A program made the position numbers and the translations under genes. 64,000 bases of DNA, taken from the NCBI GenBank assembly GCA_022494885.1, contig JAGVSM010003489.1:1-64000 (forward strand), in the 5' to 3' direction. Origin of the DNA: Micrasema longulum. Lineage: Eukaryota; Arthropoda; Insecta; Trichoptera; Brachycentridae. Of the stretch, positions 1 to 10,906 are shown piece after piece. The notes under the pieces are model-generated. The model saw nothing but the letters and a program-made list of their open reading frames with translations, made no database searches and was not told the origin of the DNA. The first letter of the stretch is position 1. The number at the start of each line of letters is the position of its first letter.

Positions 1-51
1 ATACACATTATACTCGTATATATTATATATAAATTATAACAACAACAACAA

Positions 52-1236
52 CAAACCATCACGCCGTTTCCCCGTAGGGGTAGGCAGAGAGGATAGAACG
101 CCATAACACTCTATCTTGGCATACAGACCTCGCTTCCTCTACATTCATACATCTTCTTATGCACGCACGCCGATTATTCCTACTTTTGACATGTCCATCT
201 TCAAGTATTTGATGGAATTGATCGTGCAATGTCTTTCTTGGTCTTCCTCGTTTTCTGCATCCATCAACATTTGCATCGTAGATCCTTTTAGTCGTTCTTT
301 CGCTGTCCATTCGCTCTACATGTCCAAACGAACGCAGCACCCTTTCTTGATTCTGTCAATAATGCATGTCTCAGCCTTACACACTTCACGGATCTCGACA
401 TTTGTGCACCTATCATACATCGTTTTACCACACATTCGCCTGAGGGATCGCATTTCGACAACATTCAACCTACTTTTTATCATTATTTTTCCAATTCCAT
501 ACTTCGCTCCCATACATTAGAGTTAGAACTAGAACTCCGTTGTGACCTGCTAGTTTAGCCTCCTGCGATAAACATTTGTTTGCCAAAGTAGATTTTAGTG
601 CACCGTTCACCCTGTTCCCGGCACTCACCCTCCTTTCAATATCTTTGTCGGCCTTTCCGTCCCTAGTAAACATACTTCCCAGGTACACAAATTCTTCTTC
701 CCGATTCAGAATATCTCCTTTCACGCTGATCTCACATTTGGTTATATTTTCATCTCTTTCAAAAACCATCACTTTCGATTTATCAACATTCATAAGCAAA
801 TCGCTTTTCTTGCATACCTCGTAGACTTTTGTTACTAAAAATTGAAGGTCTTCTTTGCTGCTAGCAAGAAGCACGGCATCATCCGCATACAGAAGACAGT
901 TAACAGTTATACCATTCATTTTTTGCTCCCATTCTTAAATCTTTCAGTTCTTTCATACAGTTATCGATGTATATGTTGAACAACCATGGTGACATTACAC
1001 ATCCCTGTTTGACTCCTTTCGGAATATTAAACCACGATGTGAATGACCCATTCACCTTCACACATGCTGTGCTGTCCTTACACAGTGACGCAATAGCCCT
1101 TGTCAGGTTACCATTTACTCCATATTCCGATAAAACCTTCCACAATTTCTCTCTGTCAACTCTATCAAATGCCTTTTGCAGATCGACAAATGCGCAGAAA
1201 AGTTTCTGATGTTTAGCCAGGAACTTTTCTAATTTA
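52..1236 (-). mobile_element. LINE (non-LTR retrotransposon) ORF2 fragment, frameshifted
   Basis: Minus-strand translation gives reverse-transcriptase pieces in shifted frames. About 1145-900 carries the box GVKQGCVMSPWLFNIYIDN. About 919-470 carries YADDAVLLASSKEDLQ, the catalytic YADD. About 340-59 carries a basic C-terminal tail with CRKRGRPRKT, ending in YPYGETA. The 3' end runs into a TTG/TTTG-rich tail at 45-60. One extra T near 920, relative to the copy at 6186-6816, breaks the frame between the RT boxes, so this copy is dead. Pieces of the same family recur at 23341, 36150, 38905 and 54865. The clade was not resolved; RTE-like or Jockey-like are both possible. Confidence 0.85.
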
Positions 1237-1299
1237 ACTTTTTCGAATATAAATTATAATTATATAATATACAACCACAAGAGGACGAAAAGGCCCTAC

Positions 1300-1666
1300 C
1301 TCTTTTGATGAAACTCAGTGGCTGTGGTGAACCCCATGGGAACTAGTTTAGAAGCTTCAGCAATAATCTTGTCAGCTTTTGCTTCAGAGATACCTTTAAT
1401 TGCTAGTAAATTCTTCTTTGGTGTGAAGGCAATAGATTCAACAGTATTATAACCAGATTCCTGAAGTTTCTTTATATCACCAGAAGTGATTCCATTTCCC
1501 TACAGCAAAACATAAATATTTGCATTATATTTTTAGATTTCCAGTAATCACGTCTTCTGGTGTGGGATTGCTTTTATACCTCAAGTTTGTTAATTAGAGT
1601 TGGTCCACAATCGTCAGCATCCTCTTCTACTACAGATGCCGTTGTCGCAGATAATGTCATCGCCAT
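1300..1666 (-). pseudogene. RAD51: RAD51 5' gene fragment, copy A (coding exons 1 and 2 only)
   Basis: Exon 1 is 1666-1580 (87 nt). It starts at ATG 1666-1664, reads MAMTLSATTASVVEEDADDC and ends LINKLE before a GTATAA donor. Exon 2 is 1499-1300 (200 nt), begins after CTGTAG, reads [20 protein letters not shown] and continues [20 protein letters not shown] up to TEFHQK-R before GTAGGG. This is the N-terminal helix-hairpin-helix DNA-binding region of the RAD51 recombinase. The ATPase core (Walker A and B) is absent: downstream of exon 2 the sequence passes within about 60 bp into a LINE fragment. The exons and splice sites are intact, but the piece cannot encode recombinase. An almost identical copy lies 5.58 kb away. 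I call it a truncated gene fragment rather than the working gene. Confidence 0.85.
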
Positions 1667-1894
1667 AATTTGTTGATTGCTCGGGCTGGATCACTTCGGT
1701 GGATCACTTGCCGGAAGTGCTGGAGCACACAATACTAGTGTACCCAAGTTTTTGTAAAGTTTTGTTTTTTTAATATTACAAAGTCTACAAAGGCCGTCTG
1801 ATATGCTGAAAATGAACCTTTAGATAATTATACTTTAAGAAAATACAAAAATAAGCTTTTTTATTTACTACATGCGCGAATTTCACTTCGACTA

Positions 1895-1902
1895 TTTCCC
1901 GC
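1895..1902. promoter_or_regulatory. E2F-type site upstream of RAD51 fragment copy A
   Basis: TTTCCCGC, a match to the E2F consensus TTTSSCGC, lies about 230 bp upstream of the RAD51 ATG. It sits at the very edge of the duplicated segment. RAD51 is a known E2F target in animals; function here is inferred. Confidence 0.4.
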
Positions 1903-2066
1903 TTTTAGCAAAGAAATTACAAATCTAGACAAGTTCACAAGTTGTCATTTTTTTCTCTTGTTCAAATTTGAAAATCCATGGACAAAAAAACGATTGCGCT
2001 TGAAGTCGCGTTCATAAACACCGAAATGGTCCTCGAAGTACTCATGCGTTTTTTTATATTTTTAAT

Positions 2067-2102
2067 ATATATATATATATATATATACATATACATATGT
2101 AT
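2067..2102. repeat. TA-rich microsatellite
   Basis: A run of alternating TA about 24 nt long, followed by TACATATACATATGTATA. Simple repeat; nothing else is seen from 1921 to 2790. Confidence 0.9.
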
Positions 2103-2796
2103 ATTAGGTATCTATATAATAATTATTCTTCTTCAATGCAGGCCCTGTTGCTGTCCAAAATGGTGACACAAGGTGATTGCTCTAAACAACAAAAAATACG
2201 TTGTATGATCCAAAGGGCTGAAATTTCCGAGTGTCTGAAATCACAATATCCCAAAGCGTCCAGGATTCTAAACATAAAACGGCTGGATTTTTTAGCACGT
2301 TACCTGCTAGTTATGCAATCATTTTAAAAACTTGTTTTTTGAATCGAATGGTATTGTCGGTCCAAAAATTCGCGGTGTGAAAGGAAGGGGGGTAAATAGA
2401 AAGATGGTAATATTTTTCCATTTTAATACATTCTCATAACACGTATAAATTGTTCAGATCTTTAACCCTTTCCCCGCGTTAAAATTACACTCATATTTTA
2501 TCTATTAGTTTAAACAATAATTTTGTCATTGACTATGAATATACAGACTATACTTGATAAATACTTCAGCTACTAACCTTTTCGATACTAAATTTATTTA
2601 TTGAAAAAAATCTTTTGTATTTGTCTTGAAATTACTTTTTTATCACTGGTAAATCTATTTCCTCAAAGGAAATAATTTTAGTAAAAGAAAAAATTGTAGG
2701 TATAAGTTTTTTTATAAATAAAAAAACATTATTTTTGGAATGCAGTGTAACGGGTCAATAACAAAAGTTGTCGATTTCATATTTTACAGCTGTTAC

Positions 2797-2896
2797 TGGG
2801 TTGGTATTCCGAACGCAATCTTAGCGCGGTATACCGCGTTTTTACGTACTAAATACGCGTTATAGCGCGCTGTAAATGCGTTCGGAATACCAGCCC
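2797..2896. mobile_element. Tiny (about 100 bp) TIR element, copy 1
   Basis: It begins GGTTGGTATTCCGAACGC and ends GCGTTCGGAATACCAGCC, which is the inverted form. The centre is rich in GCGC and TACGC motifs. A second copy with the same ends lies at 51496-51597. It is almost entirely palindromic, so non-autonomous. Confidence 0.65.
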
Positions 2897-2899
2897 TAG

Positions 2900-5800
2900 T
2901 GTAAATTATCATATTTTTCCACATTAACTCTTTAGTTTAATCATATGCAATCTACAAACAGCCTCCGGGTCTCTCCGTCAGCTACTAACCTCAAGTCAGG
3001 TCCGCATGAATAAAACACATTTATGAGAAAAAAACATATATTTTAAAACCCCATTTTAAATTATGTTACAAATATATGCAATAAAGATAAATAAATCACA
3101 CTATCAACGTTCTTAAGCCTCCAACAAATGGCAATAGTTTTAATTAGTAATTAGTATAAAAAGAATAGTTTTGTGGGTACTTTAAATCTGAACTCAGCTG
3201 ACTTTTTTACATCATTTTTCTAGGGCGTCACAACTAGATAGACAATTAGCAAAACCGGAATGATGCAAAGTTATCAAGTCTGTAACACAGTATGAAATCA
3301 ATAGACATATTGTAATATCTGTTGTATCAAAAAGATTTTCAGATGCGTCCAACATAATTTTTCAAATAGAAAACATTTTTTAAAAATTGATTAACCCTAA
3401 GGCAGGAGATTTAATGGTATCATTCATTAATCAGTAATCATCATACTACTCTCAGGGAACAAATGTTATTGTCAATAATTTATTTAGCATCTTACTACAT
3501 AGTATATAATGCTACAAAATGCCCTGGCACATTCCTAAGTTGTTTTTGGAACTTAGCAAATGGGGAGCAATTTTTTTTTACACTATACTCCTATCCCATC
3601 CGACCATTTTACATTATTTATGTAAATAAACACTATAAATGAATGCAATTAAAAACATATTAGTGTCTTTCTGTCTCATTCAGCAAATATTTTTTTTTTA
3701 ATCCCCTTGTTCATGCTATGACAAAGTCTGTGTAAATAGTTTAAGTATCTAGTACCAAAGACAACTTAATTATTCTGCACTATACAAATAGACAAAAAAG
3801 CGTAAATAAATTGTGTAGAATATTTTTTTTTACTAAGCACACTGCAGGGGCGAACCGTCCATATAATTGATTATTTGCAGCTTACCATTATATTTCACTA
3901 CCAATAATAATGTTTTATAGTAGTTTTAATTATAGGAGAATAAATAAAATAATCTTTATTTGTTATAAATTAACGTCACTGTTTATATCTTCCTCAAAAA
4001 TAAATATAAACTGCTAAACCCAGCGCATTGCCCGGTTCCGATTATTGCAGCTTATTTTTCAATACAAAATGTATACTGTATTTTAACATTCAAAAACACA
4101 GTGCGTATATTTTCCTTGCTAAGTTCACTTGCAGATTACAGATATTATTTCAAGCTTCTCTATTTGGAGAGTAGTATTTTGAGCGTTATTTCCTAAAGAC
4201 CATTTTCGTTTGATAGTATGCTGTTGACATATGACGCCAGTTTTTTAGTCCGCGCGTTTTAGCTAGTGGCGCCTCGCTCGGTGTGGTCAATTTTTTGCAT
4301 TATTCATTCTCAGTTTAGAAGGAAACGAAGAATTTTTGTTGCAATATTATTGCGAATATTTCTAATGAATGTTATTGTTATGTTATGTTATGCAATGATA
4401 TGTAAAATTAAAATGATGTATTTTGGCATAAATAAATAAATTTAAGTCTAATCTTAAATTAATTTAAATTCAATAAAATGTTTACTTTCATTTATATTAG
4501 TACCTAAATATTTGCAGTATAAAATGTAAATTACAAACAAATATACGGTGTTTTTAATCAGTGCCAAACAAAAAGGAATTATAAATAAACTTATTTTATT
4601 GTCCTTATTTTTTAAAACTTTTGCATACATGTACTGTCTAAAAATAATGGAGAATATACCTACATATTACGCAAAGTTATTAATTGTTGTTTGTTTGTTG
4701 GGTAATTGGTTAAAATTATTTTGATTAAAAATAAGTAGGTATTGCGTCTTCTGTTGCCAGCAGGTGGAACTGGAGCTGGAGAGATGAAGTTGTTTTTACA
4801 AAAAACCATAGAACAAGAATCCGTGTCCCTGTATATACTTTTTTTTATACGCCTCCACTCATTTGCGAGATAACTTTTATGTATGTATGTACATACAGGT
4901 ACAAATTATGAAAAAAATTAAAGCTTACCTATAAAAAAAGTCACCGTTCGCCACTGGCACACTGGCATAATAAATACTATAAGAGGTAATTTTTGAAACC
5001 TCTACATGACCTGGCCATGTTTGATGGGAGATACATGCTTAATTACAATGAGATAATTTTGCAACATTTTACACATACAAAAACTACAATATCTTGAGAA
5101 GGAATTCCCATAAAAATAATTTTAAAAAACACAAATTTGTTACAAAAAAATTTAAAAGCATTTTTAACACTGGAATATAATCCAACCAAATTATGTATAA
5201 TAAAAATTTAAAAAATATTTATTTTGCAGGAATGTCATTAGATATGGCCAAACGATGCAAATTTTATAATGAAAATGAAATCTCCACCCTCAACTCAAAT
5301 ATGTGTATAGTAACCAGTTTTCATAAAATATTCATACATTTTAATCAAAAATAACCCCACAATAATATTAGATACATTTTGAATACTATTTTGGAGTTTA
5401 TTAAATTGATTGCAGAAAATATTAAATATTATCAAATATTCTTAAGAAAAAATTGTATTGAGATTAGAGAGAAGCGTTTAGGTTATTTATAAGTAGCAGT
5501 AACAGTTACCGTTTCACAAATTAAGCTGCTTTGTGAAATTTATATAATATAAATAACAGTTTAGAGCAGTGTGGTGAAAAAATCTAGTAGCAACTGGCAG
5601 AACAGTTTCACATTTTTTCATTTTCATGGTGAGGGGTGTGGCGGAAGAATAATTGTTTTAAAAGAACAGTTAAAAAAAAATTACCCTCTCTAATTAGCAT
5701 CATGACAAGAATTACATTACTTGTCAACTAATCATTCACTCATTTAGAACAAAATTTATTTTGTGTAAAATATTTATAATTATTCTCATATACTGACAGG

Positions 5801-6185
5801 GGAATTGTAATAAAAATTATTATTGATTTTGTTGTTTTAGCCTGATATCAAATAAATTAATAGAAGTAATTCGGTATACATAGGTATGCATTAGGGTGGA
5901 TCGATCTTGTATGGAGAAAAAAAATTGAAATTATCAAAACGGCCCTATGCGGAAAAGATGTTCTATAGTACTATGTAGACTAAGGGAAAATTAAAATAAA
6001 AAATATTTTTTAAGGGAAAGATTTGCCGCGAGGGGGTTGAATTTTAGATTTTTGTTGAAAAAAGCCATGTTTTGGTTAAATTAATTTGGATACTAAATGA
6101 ATGTTCTTCCGCAATATAAATATGCATAAATTATAATCATTAATAAAATAATACATTACAATGGCTTTGATAGTCAACCCTTTCA
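2900..6185. other. AT-rich stretch without a recognised gene
   Basis: I found no plausible exon or long ORF here. The stretch holds homopolymer runs, a GC-richer patch at about 4230-4290 containing GACGCCAG and GTGGCGCC, and from about 5890 a sequence starting TTAGGGTGGATCGATC that resembles a transposon end. Confidence 0.5.
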
Positions 6186-6816
6186 GTTCACCCTGTTCCC
6201 GGCACTCACCCTCCTTTCAATATCTTTATCGGCCTTTCCGTCCCTAGTAAACATACTTCCCAGGTACACAAATTCTTCTACCTGATTCAGAATATCTCCG
6301 TTCACGCTGATCTCACATTTAGTTATATTTTCATCCCTTTAAAAAACCATCACTTTCGATTTATCAACATTCATAAGCAAATCGCTTTTCTTGCATACAT
6401 CGTAGACTTTTGTTACCAAGAATTGAAGGTCTTCTTTGCTGCTAGCAAGAAGCACGGCATCATCTGCATACAAAAGACAGTTAACAGTTATACCATTCAT
6501 TTTTGCTCCCATTCTTAAATCTTTCAGTTCTTTCATACAGTTATCGATGTATATGTTGAACAACCATGGTGACATTACACATCCCCGTTTGACTCCTTTC
6601 GTAATATTAAACCACGATGTGAATGACCCATTCACCTTCACACATGCTGTGCTGTCCTTGTACAGTGACGCAATAGCCCTTGTCAGGTTACCATTTACTC
6701 CATATTCCGATAAAACCTTCCACAATTTCTCTCTGTCAACTCTATCAAATGCCTTTTGCAGATCGACAAATGCGCAGAAAAGTTTCTGATGTTTAGCCAG
6801 GAACTTTTCTAATTTA
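6186..6816 (-). mobile_element. LINE RT fragment, copy joined to RAD51 copy B
   Basis: The counterpart of the LINE piece at 605-1236. Here the RT frame stays open from 6725 to 6339. It covers MWKVLSEYGVNGNLTRAIAS, the GVKRGCVMSPWLFN box and YADDAVLLASSKEDLQ. It stops abruptly at 6186, where similarity to copy A ends. I counted roughly a dozen to 15 differences from copy A over 605-1080. Confidence 0.85.
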
Positions 6817-6879
6817 ACTTTTTCGAATATAAATTATAATTATATAATATACAACCACAAGAGGACGAAAAGGCCCTAC

Positions 6880-7246
6880 CTCTTTTGATGAAACTCAGTG
6901 GCTGTGGTGAACCCCATGGGAACTAGTTTAGAAGCTTCAGCAATAATCTTGTCAGCTTTTGCTTCAGAGATACCTTTAATTGCTAGTAAATTCTTCTTTG
7001 GTGTGAAGGCAATAGATTCAACAGTATTATAACCAGATTCCTGAAGTTTCTTTATATCACCAGAAGTGATTCCATTTCCCTACAGCAAAACATAAATATT
7101 TGCATTATATTTTTAGATTTCCAGTAATCACGTCTTCTGGTGTGGGATTGCTTTTATACCTCAAGTTTGTTAATTAGAGTTGGTCCACAATCGTCAGCAT
7201 CCTCTTCTACTACAGATGCCGTTGTCGCAGATAATGTCATCGCCAT
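6880..7246 (-). pseudogene. RAD51: RAD51 5' gene fragment, copy B (coding exons 1 and 2 only)
   Basis: Same structure as copy A, shifted by exactly 5580 bp: exon 1 is 7246-7160 and exon 2 is 7079-6880. By eye the two copies are base-for-base identical from the last part of the LINE piece through both exons, the intron and the 5' flank. The N-terminal RAD51 sequence ([18 protein letters not shown]) is intact, but the ATPase domain is missing and replaced by LINE sequence. The E2F-type site is repeated at 7475-7482. Similarity to copy A ends just past 7497. Confidence 0.85.
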
Positions 7247-7474
7247 AATTTGTTGATTGCTCGGGCTGGATCACTTCGGTGGATCACTTGCCGGAAGTGC
7301 TGGAGCACACAATACTAGTGTACCCAAGTTTTTGTAAAGTTTTGTTTTTTTAATATTACAAAGTCTACAAAGGCCGTCTGATATGCTGAAAATGAACCTT
7401 TAGATAATTATACTTTAAGAAAATACAAAAATAAGCTTTTTTATTTACTACATGCGCGAATTTCACTTCGACTA

Positions 7475-7482
7475 TTTCCCGC
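7475..7482. promoter_or_regulatory. E2F-type site upstream of RAD51 fragment copy B
   Basis: TTTCCCGC at the same distance from the RAD51 start as in copy A. Confidence 0.4.
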
Positions 7483-7918
7483 TTTTAGCAAAGAAATCAC
7501 AGATTACAGATATCTTTAGATAGGAAACTATGGTACTATATCTAAGCACTTTGGGCGTCGATCGCAGCGCTGTTTAGTGTGGCATACAAGAAGCTTTGAC
7601 GATGGCGCGAAAATTCAAATCACTGCGTTGCATCGTATATTGATATTTATTGTACAATATCAATACAAAATTGCTTAATTAAATACAAGTATTAGCACGC
7701 AATTTAATTTTTCTGTCCTGTATTTAAAAAAACAATTTTATATTGATATTGCACATTAAATTTATTATGGAATAGGAATACATAAATAAAAAATTTTAAA
7801 AACATTTTTAATAGTTTTATTTTACTGTTAAAATAAATCCCTCGATTCTATTAGAAAGAATCGAGAAAGAAAACTGACACTCGTAAAATAATATTATATA
7901 CATGTGTGGTTAGTATAT

Positions 7919-8730
7919 TGGATTATCAAAAATAACAAAATTGTGCAGCATTGTGATCAGCATTGGATCCCTGCTATTCCTGGATGAAAAATATTTTCTT
8001 CGTGAAGATTAAGAGACATGGCATCAACAATCACCATTCTGAAACAAAAGAATATTATTAATGGTGGATAATTTATTTTATTTCACATTGACATTTCTAG
8101 GCTGCTGCTTAGGAATAAAACAGGAAGGAAGCATTTATAAGGTTACTAAAGAATAAAATGAAGTGCTAATATGCTAATATTGGATTATCAAAAATAACAA
8201 TTGAGTATTATTTAAAAATTGTGCAGCATTGTGATCAGTATTGGATCCCTGCTATTCCTGGATGAAAAATATTTTCTTCGTGCAGATTAAGAGCCATGGC
8301 ATCAACAATCACCATTCTGAAACAAAAGAATATTATTAATGGTGGATAATTTATTTTATTTCACATTGACATTTCTAGGCTGCTGCTTAGGAATAAAACA
8401 GGAAGGAAGCATTTATAAGGTTACTAAAGAATAAAATGAAGTGCTAATATGCTAATATTGGATTATCAAAAATAACAATTGAGTATTATTTAAAAATTGT
8501 GCAGCATTGTGATCAGTATTGGATCCCTTCTATTCCTGGATGAAAAATATTTTCTTCCTGCACATTAAGATCCATGGCATCAACAATCACCATTCTGAAA
8601 CAAAAGAACATTATTAATGGTGGATAATTTATTTTATTTCACATTGACATTTCTAGGCTGCTGCTTAGGAATAAAGCAGGAAGGAAGCACTTATAAGCTT
8701 ATTAAGTAATGAAATGAAGTGCTAATATGG
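7919..8730 (-). repeat. Three tandem units of about 278 bp, each with a terminal-exon-like ORF
   Basis: Units start at 7919, 8181 and 8459. The first lacks about 16 bp near its start, and the third fades out near 8730. On the minus strand each has a pyrimidine tract ending TTTGTTTCAG, followed by one base and a 26-codon frame with stop. The frames are ATG 8037/stop 7957, ATG 8315/stop 8235 and ATG 8593/stop 8513. They share MVIVDAM and EENIFHPGI and differ at five codons. The array lies 3' of the transposase ORF, in its transcriptional orientation. Confidence 0.75.
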
Positions 8731-8764
8731 TAGGTAAGAAGAAAAGGGTATGCATGTATCTACT

Positions 8765-10906
8765 CTATTGTCTGCGCTTCTTATTCTTAAGTCTTTTATT
8801 ATAACACTTTCTAGCTTGTAATTTGAGAGGATCAACAATGCAAGACTCTAATTTTTTTCGCCCAGTTAATAGAAAGTTAATTTGTTTACACCAAGAAAAA
8901 ATATATAATTGCAATACTAAGTTAACAATAAAATCAAAAAGGTGGCCTCTATGTGCTGGACAAGATAAACATGCTGAATTTAATTTAGATAGTACTATTT
9001 CCTTCAAACTCGACATAACATGAAACTTATGGCAAATAGTCGGTAAATTATTTTTGCAGTGATTGACAATGGTATTAAAAACTTTATAGATTTTGATTGT
9101 TGGGTGGATTAAAGTATTTGGACCACATGCCCTAGAAGTTATTAAACTATGCCCCGGTAACTGTGTTTCAGATTTAAGATCCAGTCTACATTCACAACAA
9201 GATCCAAATTTAGATAAAGCCCGTTTTGCCACATAACCAGCTATATATTTACAAACCGCAACATATTGACTACTTTTCTGTCTTGAAGAACTTGTTGGTA
9301 AGGAGTGATCATCAACATGAAATTGTTCCTGTACTTCGATGTCCGATGTTAAAAAAAGTTTTAATGAATCTAAAATTTCACCGTCATCATTTTCACAATT
9401 TGCTCCAATGGAGTGAGTATGAGATAAGTTTGATATGAGAAGCGACTTAAAAGCATCTATAAAATTTGAACTAGAGGGGTTTATGTTACGTGCACCCTGA
9501 CTTCTTACCATGCCAAAAAAGTTTTCAATGGGGTCTTGGTTAAGGTTACGTGGAAGCACAAAAGTAAATTTATAACATGTAAGTAATTTATTACTCAAAT
9601 ATGATATTGCTTCCAAAGTTGTAATCCAGTTACGCACTGTAGGTGGTACTGATATTTTTTGGTTTTTGCAATCTACAAATTTTACTGATTTTAAGATGGA
9701 AATAGCTTCCTGCCAAAATTTCCAGTGGGGAGATGTTAATCTGACTCCACAACGGTATTTACAAATAATACTATTAGCATTGAGAGAACTGCCATTTAAA
9801 CTGTCGAAAAGTTTATTTATAAATAAGATAAGATCAGCAGTCTGTGATGCCCCATTGTCAATATCATCCACAGTATCTGCCAAAGATTTCATGGTAGTTC
9901 CTACTGTCCTGCTGAATACCTGAGCAGCAACCTTGACCTTCATTTTTCTTAGTTTGTCGGGGAAAATATGACTATCGGTTAATTTGTGCATTTGGAAAAA
10001 GTCTTCCCCTCTTGCTTGATCGTATGTGTATGATTGTACAATATGGGACCACTTTGCTATTTTTGATACAGAATTTTGAACAAAATGTACATCTTTTACT
10101 AGCATATTATTTCTAAATCCCTTCAAAAGATGTGGCACATCAAACATTTGTACAATTTCATGGCCTTCAATTTCAAACCCGTGAACTCTACATTCAGTAC
10201 CACCCCGAAGGTACAATTCACGGGTTTCCTGTTTCAGGATATTTATTGCACCAACATTTGAGCTACCTTGGTCACAAATTATTGAAACTAATTCCAAATT
10301 GCTAGGAAAGATATTTGAGATTATTGATTTTAAGATAACAACCAAATCTGAAGATTTAATGGGTCCTCCTGTAAAAACAAATGCTAATGGTTGTTTCCAT
10401 TTATTATATAAACCCTGTAGCATAAAAACACAAACGTGATCAGCAAAAGCTGGAGTACGTTTTCCTTCACCCAAGTCTTGGAATCCCTCAATAAAATCTT
10501 TATGTTTTTTGTACATTAAATTCTGACTAATTGACATCTCGTCAAACATCAAAGAGCATATTCGAGCTTTAGCAGAAAGATTTTGGGCGACCTCTTCAAA
10601 ATGTTTAAATATATGCAAATTGGTACCAGGATTAAATGGGATTTTATTTAGCATTGTCATCAATGTTTTTCTGGATGGTAAGGAAAATATGCTTGAAATA
10701 TATTTATAACTTTTATAGCCCTGCTTCATTAATGACAATGCAAAAACCTTATCGTTAGTTGTATATCTACGGCCCTGTTTTGTCCGTTTCTGAAGCCTCA
10801 ATTGAGACTTAAAAAAACGGTATGTGATTTTATTTAATTTATTTTTAAAGGATACATGGCGCTCTTTGTTTAATTTGAGTTCCATCTTTCTAATCTTCAT
10901 CTCCAT
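8765..10906 (-). CDS. P-element-type transposase catalytic domain, 713-codon ORF
   Basis: This intact ORF holds the RNase-H-like catalytic fold of P/THAP9 transposases. Landmarks are MFDEMSI (about residue 122, likely first Asp), IICDQGSSNVGA (about 210, second Asp), MFDVPHLLKGFRNN (about 255) and DPIENFFGMVRSQG (about 457, the acidic residue after the GTP-binding insertion). A Cys-rich CCECRLDL segment follows near 570, then a basic tail ending KNKKRRQ. These transposases cut and paste DNA in the nucleus. The ATG at 10906 is only the first Met after the frame break: the exon itself begins at 11021 in another frame. The stop codon is TAG at 8767-8765. Confidence 0.85.
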   Translation of the reverse strand: MEMKIRKMELKLNKERHVSFKNKLNKITYRFFKSQLRLQKRTKQGRRYTTNDKVFALSLMKQGYKSYKYISSIFSLPSRKTLMTMLNKIPFNPGTNLHIFKHFEEVAQNLSAKARICSLMFDEMSISQNLMYKKHKDFIEGFQDLGEGKRTPAFADHVCVFMLQGLYNKWKQPLAFVFTGGPIKSSDLVVILKSIISNIFPSNLELVSIICDQGSSNVGAINILKQETRELYLRGGTECRVHGFEIEGHEIVQMFDVPHLLKGFRNNMLVKDVHFVQNSVSKIAKWSHIVQSYTYDQARGEDFFQMHKLTDSHIFPDKLRKMKVKVAAQVFSRTVGTTMKSLADTVDDIDNGASQTADLILFINKLFDSLNGSSLNANSIICKYRCGVRLTSPHWKFWQEAISILKSVKFVDCKNQKISVPPTVRNWITTLEAISYLSNKLLTCYKFTFVLPRNLNQDPIENFFGMVRSQGARNINPSSSNFIDAFKSLLISNLSHTHSIGANCENDDGEILDSLKLFLTSDIEVQEQFHVDDHSLPTSSSRQKSSQYVAVCKYIAGYVAKRALSKFGSCCECRLDLKSETQLPGHSLITSRACGPNTLIHPTIKIYKVFNTIVNHCKNNLPTICHKFHVMSSLKEIVLSKLNSACLSCPAHRGHLFDFIVNLVLQLYIFSWCKQINFLLTGRKKLESCIVDPLKLQARKCYNKRLKNKKRRQ

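Noticed and set aside
1300..1666. Working RAD51 gene
   Set aside because: Only exons 1-2 exist. The ATPase core is nowhere in the window and LINE sequence replaces it.
7919..8730. CRISPR-like array
   Set aside because: Three adjacent units of about 278 bp without spacers are a plain tandem duplication in an animal genome.
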